A DNA stretch of 64,000 nucleotides from Caballeronia megalochromosomata (GTDB taxonomy: Bacteria > Pseudomonadota > Gammaproteobacteria > Burkholderiales > Burkholderiaceae), in contig LRBF01000028.1 of NCBI GenBank assembly GCA_001580565.1, forward strand, positions 1 to 64,000, read 5' to 3'. Position 1 is the first letter of the stretch, and each line of letters opens with the position of its first letter. Positions 61,746 through 64,000 of this stretch are shown in pieces. Position numbers and translations under genes: made by a program. The notes under the pieces were generated by a model, which was not told where the DNA came from, ran no database searches, and saw only the letters and a program-made list of their open reading frames with translations.

Positions 61746-62083
61746 TATTTCCCGGCGGAAGGTCCCCTCACAACCTTCCGTTGCGAACCCAAGTCCGCTT
61801 GCGCGCAACCGCATAACCTCGGCTTCATTCAAGCCCCAATCCCGCAACGCATCGCGTCCTCCTTCACCGCGCTGCGGCGACGGGCGTGAGATCGCCGGCC
61901 GCGACGGGACGATCGACGCGCAACACGATCAACACGCCCATGACGGCCTGCCTCCGGTTTGAAAGTGATGCTCCCCAGTAAGCCAGACACGCGGATGCGC
62001 CGCGCCACCCGCGTCGGGTAGATGGATTCGAGCCGATCCGTTATCCTGCGCTGACATCCATCAGCGCTTCGTCAGCGAACCCG
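61746..62083. other. Gap with hairpin and possible CoA-transferase remnant
   Basis: A 338-bp region after the glycosyltransferase. The inverted repeat CGGAAGGT (61756-61763) and ACCTTCCG (61773-61780) may terminate transcripts on the plus strand, but lacks a T-run. A minus-strand stretch at 61785-61880 translates like the C-terminus of a CoA-transferase. The rest shows nothing recognisable; the aconitase-X promoter presumably lies near its right end. Confidence 0.5.
61785..61880 (-). pseudogene. Possible CaiB/BaiF CoA-transferase C-terminal remnant
   Basis: On the minus strand one frame reads RGEGGRDALRDWGLNEAE, then VMRLRASG. This fits the usual last ~25 residues of family III CoA-transferases (an LGEHxxxVLRDWGxxxAEIxxLxxSG pattern, from memory). 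Upstream sequence in the other frames does not continue the domain, and no start or ribosome site exists. It could be a decayed 3' end left by a deletion or insertion event. Length is too short for certainty. Confidence 0.4.
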
Positions 62084-63337
62084 ATGCTCACTCTTTCTCC
62101 ACGCGACGCCGCGATGCTCGGCGGCGATTTCGGCGATGGCCTCGCGCTCGCGATGCGCATCGTCGCCGCAACGGCCCGCGTCATGGACGCCGATTCGCTC
62201 ATCGACATCTCGTGCGCGCATATCGACGGCTGTCTCTATCACGGCGCGGCGAGCCTCGATTTCGTCGAGCGCTTCGTGGCGAGCGGCGCGAAGGTCGCCG
62301 TGCCGACCACGCTCAACGTCGGCTCGCTCGATCTCATCCATCCGGAACTCTTTCGGGGCGATGCCGATATCGCGAGCGCGGGCAAGCGGCTCATGCAGGC
62401 GCATATCGAGCTCGGCTGCGAGGCGAGCTTCACGTGCGCGCCTTATCAGCTGAAGCATCGTCCGAAGCTCGGCGACCAGATCGCGTGGGCCGAATCGAAC
62501 GCGATCGTCTTCGCCAACTCCGTGCTCGGCGCGCGCACGAGCCGCTATGGCGATTTTCTCGATCTCGCCGCCGCGATCACGGGCCGCGTGCCGAATGCGG
62601 GCCTGCACGTCACGGCGAATCGCGCGGCGCGCATCGTGATCGCGGCGCCCGATCTGCGCGCGTCGCCGCATCGCGACGCGGATTTCGCCGCGCTCGGCTT
62701 CCTGCTCGGCAGCGTTGCCGGCGCGACGGTCGCCGCCATCACCGGCCTGCCCGAGGACACCACCGAAGACGAATTGAAGGCGCTCGGCGCGGCGGCCGCA
62801 TCGAGCGGATCGGTGGCGCTCTTTCATGCGGTGGGCATCACGCCCGAAGCCGCAACGCTCGATGCCGCGTTGCAACGACGCGCGCCCGAGCGCACGATCG
62901 CGGTCAGCGCAGCCGACCTTCATGCCGTGCGAAAGCGCTGGAGTCACGCAAAGCCTGGCGATGCGCTCGCGGCCGTCGCGCTCGGCACGCCACATTTTTC
63001 CGTCGATGAATTCCGCACGCTCGCCGCGCTCTTCGCGCGTCATGAAGGCGCGCCGCGCTGCGATGTCTATGTGAACACGAGCCGCTTCGTGCTGTGGCAG
63101 CTCGAAGAGGAAGGCATCGCGCAGCAGCTTGCCGCGCGCGGCGTGCAGATCGTCGTCGATACCTGCACGTACATCACGCCGGTGATGAAGCAGGTAAGCG
63201 GTCTCGTGATGACCAACTCGGGCAAATGGGCGCACTACGCGCCGGCGAATATCGGCGTGACGGTCGCATTCGGCAGCATGAGCGAATGCGTGCGATCGGC
63301 GTTCGAGGCAAAGGTGTGCATCGATGAAAACGTTTGA
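62084..63337 (+). CDS. Aconitase X catalytic (large) subunit, probable cis-3-hydroxy-L-proline dehydratase
   Basis: A 417-aa AcnX protein (DUF521). It has DISCAHIDGCLYHGAASLDF, TCAPYQLKHRPKLG, NSVLGARTSRYGDFLDL, VDTCTYITPV and TNSGKWAHYAPANIG, the expected cluster-binding cysteines and substrate segments. AcnX enzymes of this type in proteobacteria are established as cis-3-hydroxy-L-proline dehydratases. It overlaps the small-subunit gene by 14 bp and is followed by a GntR-type regulator on the other strand. Confidence 0.9.
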   Translation: MLTLSPRDAAMLGGDFGDGLALAMRIVAATARVMDADSLIDISCAHIDGCLYHGAASLDFVERFVASGAKVAVPTTLNVGSLDLIHPELFRGDADIASAGKRLMQAHIELGCEASFTCAPYQLKHRPKLGDQIAWAESNAIVFANSVLGARTSRYGDFLDLAAAITGRVPNAGLHVTANRAARIVIAAPDLRASPHRDADFAALGFLLGSVAGATVAAITGLPEDTTEDELKALGAAAASSGSVALFHAVGITPEAATLDAALQRRAPERTIAVSAADLHAVRKRWSHAKPGDALAAVALGTPHFSVDEFRTLAALFARHEGAPRCDVYVNTSRFVLWQLEEEGIAQQLAARGVQIVVDTCTYITPVMKQVSGLVMTNSGKWAHYAPANIGVTVAFGSMSECVRSAFEAKVCIDENV

Positions 63338-63758
63338 GGCCGTCACACTCGTTCCGGGCCGTGCGTGCGCTTCGGGCATCGCGTTGCCGCCGCTCAGCTT
63401 CTGGGGCGGCTACGACGCCGAACGCGGCGTGATCGTCGATGCCACGCACGCCGGTCACGGCGTGAGCCTCGCGTCCCGCATTCTCGTGATGCCGCGTGCG
63501 CGCGGATCGAGTTCGAGCAGCAGCGTGCTCGCCGAAGCGTTGCGTAACGGCACGGGTCCGGCGGGCATCGTGCTCACGGAGCGCGATCTGATTCTGTCGA
63601 TTGGCGCGATCGTCGCGAATGAGCTGTATGCGTCGAACGTGCCCGTCGTGATGGTCGATGAGGCCGCATTCGCGCACATCGCAAGCGCCGATGCTCAGAT
63701 CGAGATCGATGCCCGCGATACCACGCAGCCCGCGAACGTGCGCCTCATCGCGCCATGA
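63324..63758 (+). CDS. Aconitase X swivel-domain (small) subunit
   Basis: A 144-aa DUF126 protein. GVSLASRILVMPRARGSSSSSSVLAEAL is the conserved swivel loop (in two segments), and ILSIGAIVANELYASNVPVVMVDE follows. It pairs with the large subunit. Its ATG is inside the end of the large-subunit frame, so translation is coupled, and its stop overlaps the tail of the convergent GntR gene by 14 bp. Confidence 0.9.
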   Translation: MKTFEAVTLVPGRACASGIALPPLSFWGGYDAERGVIVDATHAGHGVSLASRILVMPRARGSSSSSSVLAEALRNGTGPAGIVLTERDLILSIGAIVANELYASNVPVVMVDEAAFAHIASADAQIEIDARDTTQPANVRLIAP

Positions 63759-64000
63759 TCGTCTCGACCACCGAGATGATCTGCTGCCCCGCCGTTTTCA
63801 CGTGCTGTTCGAGCAGTTTTGCGCCGAGCTTCGGGTCGCGCTTCCTGCACGCATCGATCAGGTTCATGTGCTCTTCGTGCGACTGCTCGCGGATCGGTAC
63901 CTGCACGACCTGAAAGCGGAAATAGCGGTCGCTGCGATCGTGCAGCCCGCGCAGCATCTGCAACGTGATATCGCGCTGCGCCGGCAGATAAAGCGTTTCG
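63745..64000 (-). CDS. GntR family regulator (FCD subfamily), C-terminal part
   Basis: The frame enters from the right edge of the window and ends at 63745. The 84 visible residues (ETLYLPAQRDITLQMLRGLHD, then RSDRYFRFQVV, then EEHMNLIDACRKRDPKLGAKLLEQHV) are the last helices of an FCD ligand domain, including histidines commonly used to bind metal. The DNA-binding domain lies outside the window. Next to AcnX genes, it is likely the regulator of hydroxyproline use. Confidence 0.82.
   Translation of the reverse strand, partial: ETLYLPAQRDITLQMLRGLHDRSDRYFRFQVVQVPIREQSHEEHMNLIDACRKRDPKLGAKLLEQHVKTAGQQIISVVETIMAR

Overview
The window looks like a chromosome or chromid segment of a Burkholderia-group betaproteobacterium (Paraburkholderia or Caballeronia type). 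The reasons are the high GC, the Burkholderia-style porin, the density of aromatic/CoA-linked catabolic clusters with LysR, GntR or MarR-like sites, and a convergent intergenic repeat of a kind familiar from this group. Genus is inferred from sequence style only. No rRNA, tRNA, CRISPR array, insertion sequence or prophage was recognised.

Layout. 1-6.5 kb: the end of a LysR gene, a ~600-bp inverted-repeat element, then a CoA-linked catabolic cluster (enoyl-CoA hydratase and SDR on the minus strand; MFS permease, thiolase and CoA-transferase on the plus strand) arranged around a strongly symmetric 97-bp operator. 6.5-17 kb: stand-alone genes (PaiB/MocR pair, PBP4-like lipoprotein, MerR with two TipAS-like domains, alanine racemase, MntP with a yybP-ykoY manganese riboswitch, beta-propeller lipoprotein, 44-aa protein). 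17-27.5 kb: membrane PQQ dehydrogenase, small unknowns, TyrB plus an amino-acid permease, and an AroQ/Gfo-Idh/MFS group that suggests quinate-shikimate use. 27.9-40.8 kb: diguanylate cyclase, four drug- or metabolite-type MFS carriers, PssA-like enzyme, a cytochrome c hybrid, two PEP-mutase/isocitrate-lyase family enzymes, RidA and a DUF347 protein.

40.9-42 kb is a small AT-rich island with two overlapping genes for unknown membrane proteins, the least explained coding content here. 42-50.7 kb: KatG; a formaldehyde-activating-enzyme homologue whose catalytic His position appears to be Met; an MFS permease; and a HutC-type GntR controlling a TauD-like dioxygenase and an aldehyde dehydrogenase through TGTTATAACA-type palindromes. 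50.7-52.3 kb: BON-domain protein and porin.

52.6-60.6 kb is a CoA-dependent side-chain degradation cluster under a 914-aa LAL-family LuxR regulator: LCAD-type acyl-CoA dehydrogenase, SCP2-type thiolase, two MaoC-fold proteins and an SDR, closed by a strong terminator. Its proximal end is damaged. A second acyl-CoA dehydrogenase and a feruloyl-CoA-synthase-like ligase have each lost their catalytic core by internal deletion but keep both ends. The window ends with an orphan glycosyltransferase, a possible CoA-transferase remnant, and a two-subunit aconitase-X (probable cis-3-hydroxy-L-proline dehydratase) beside a GntR/FCD regulator cut by the window edge.
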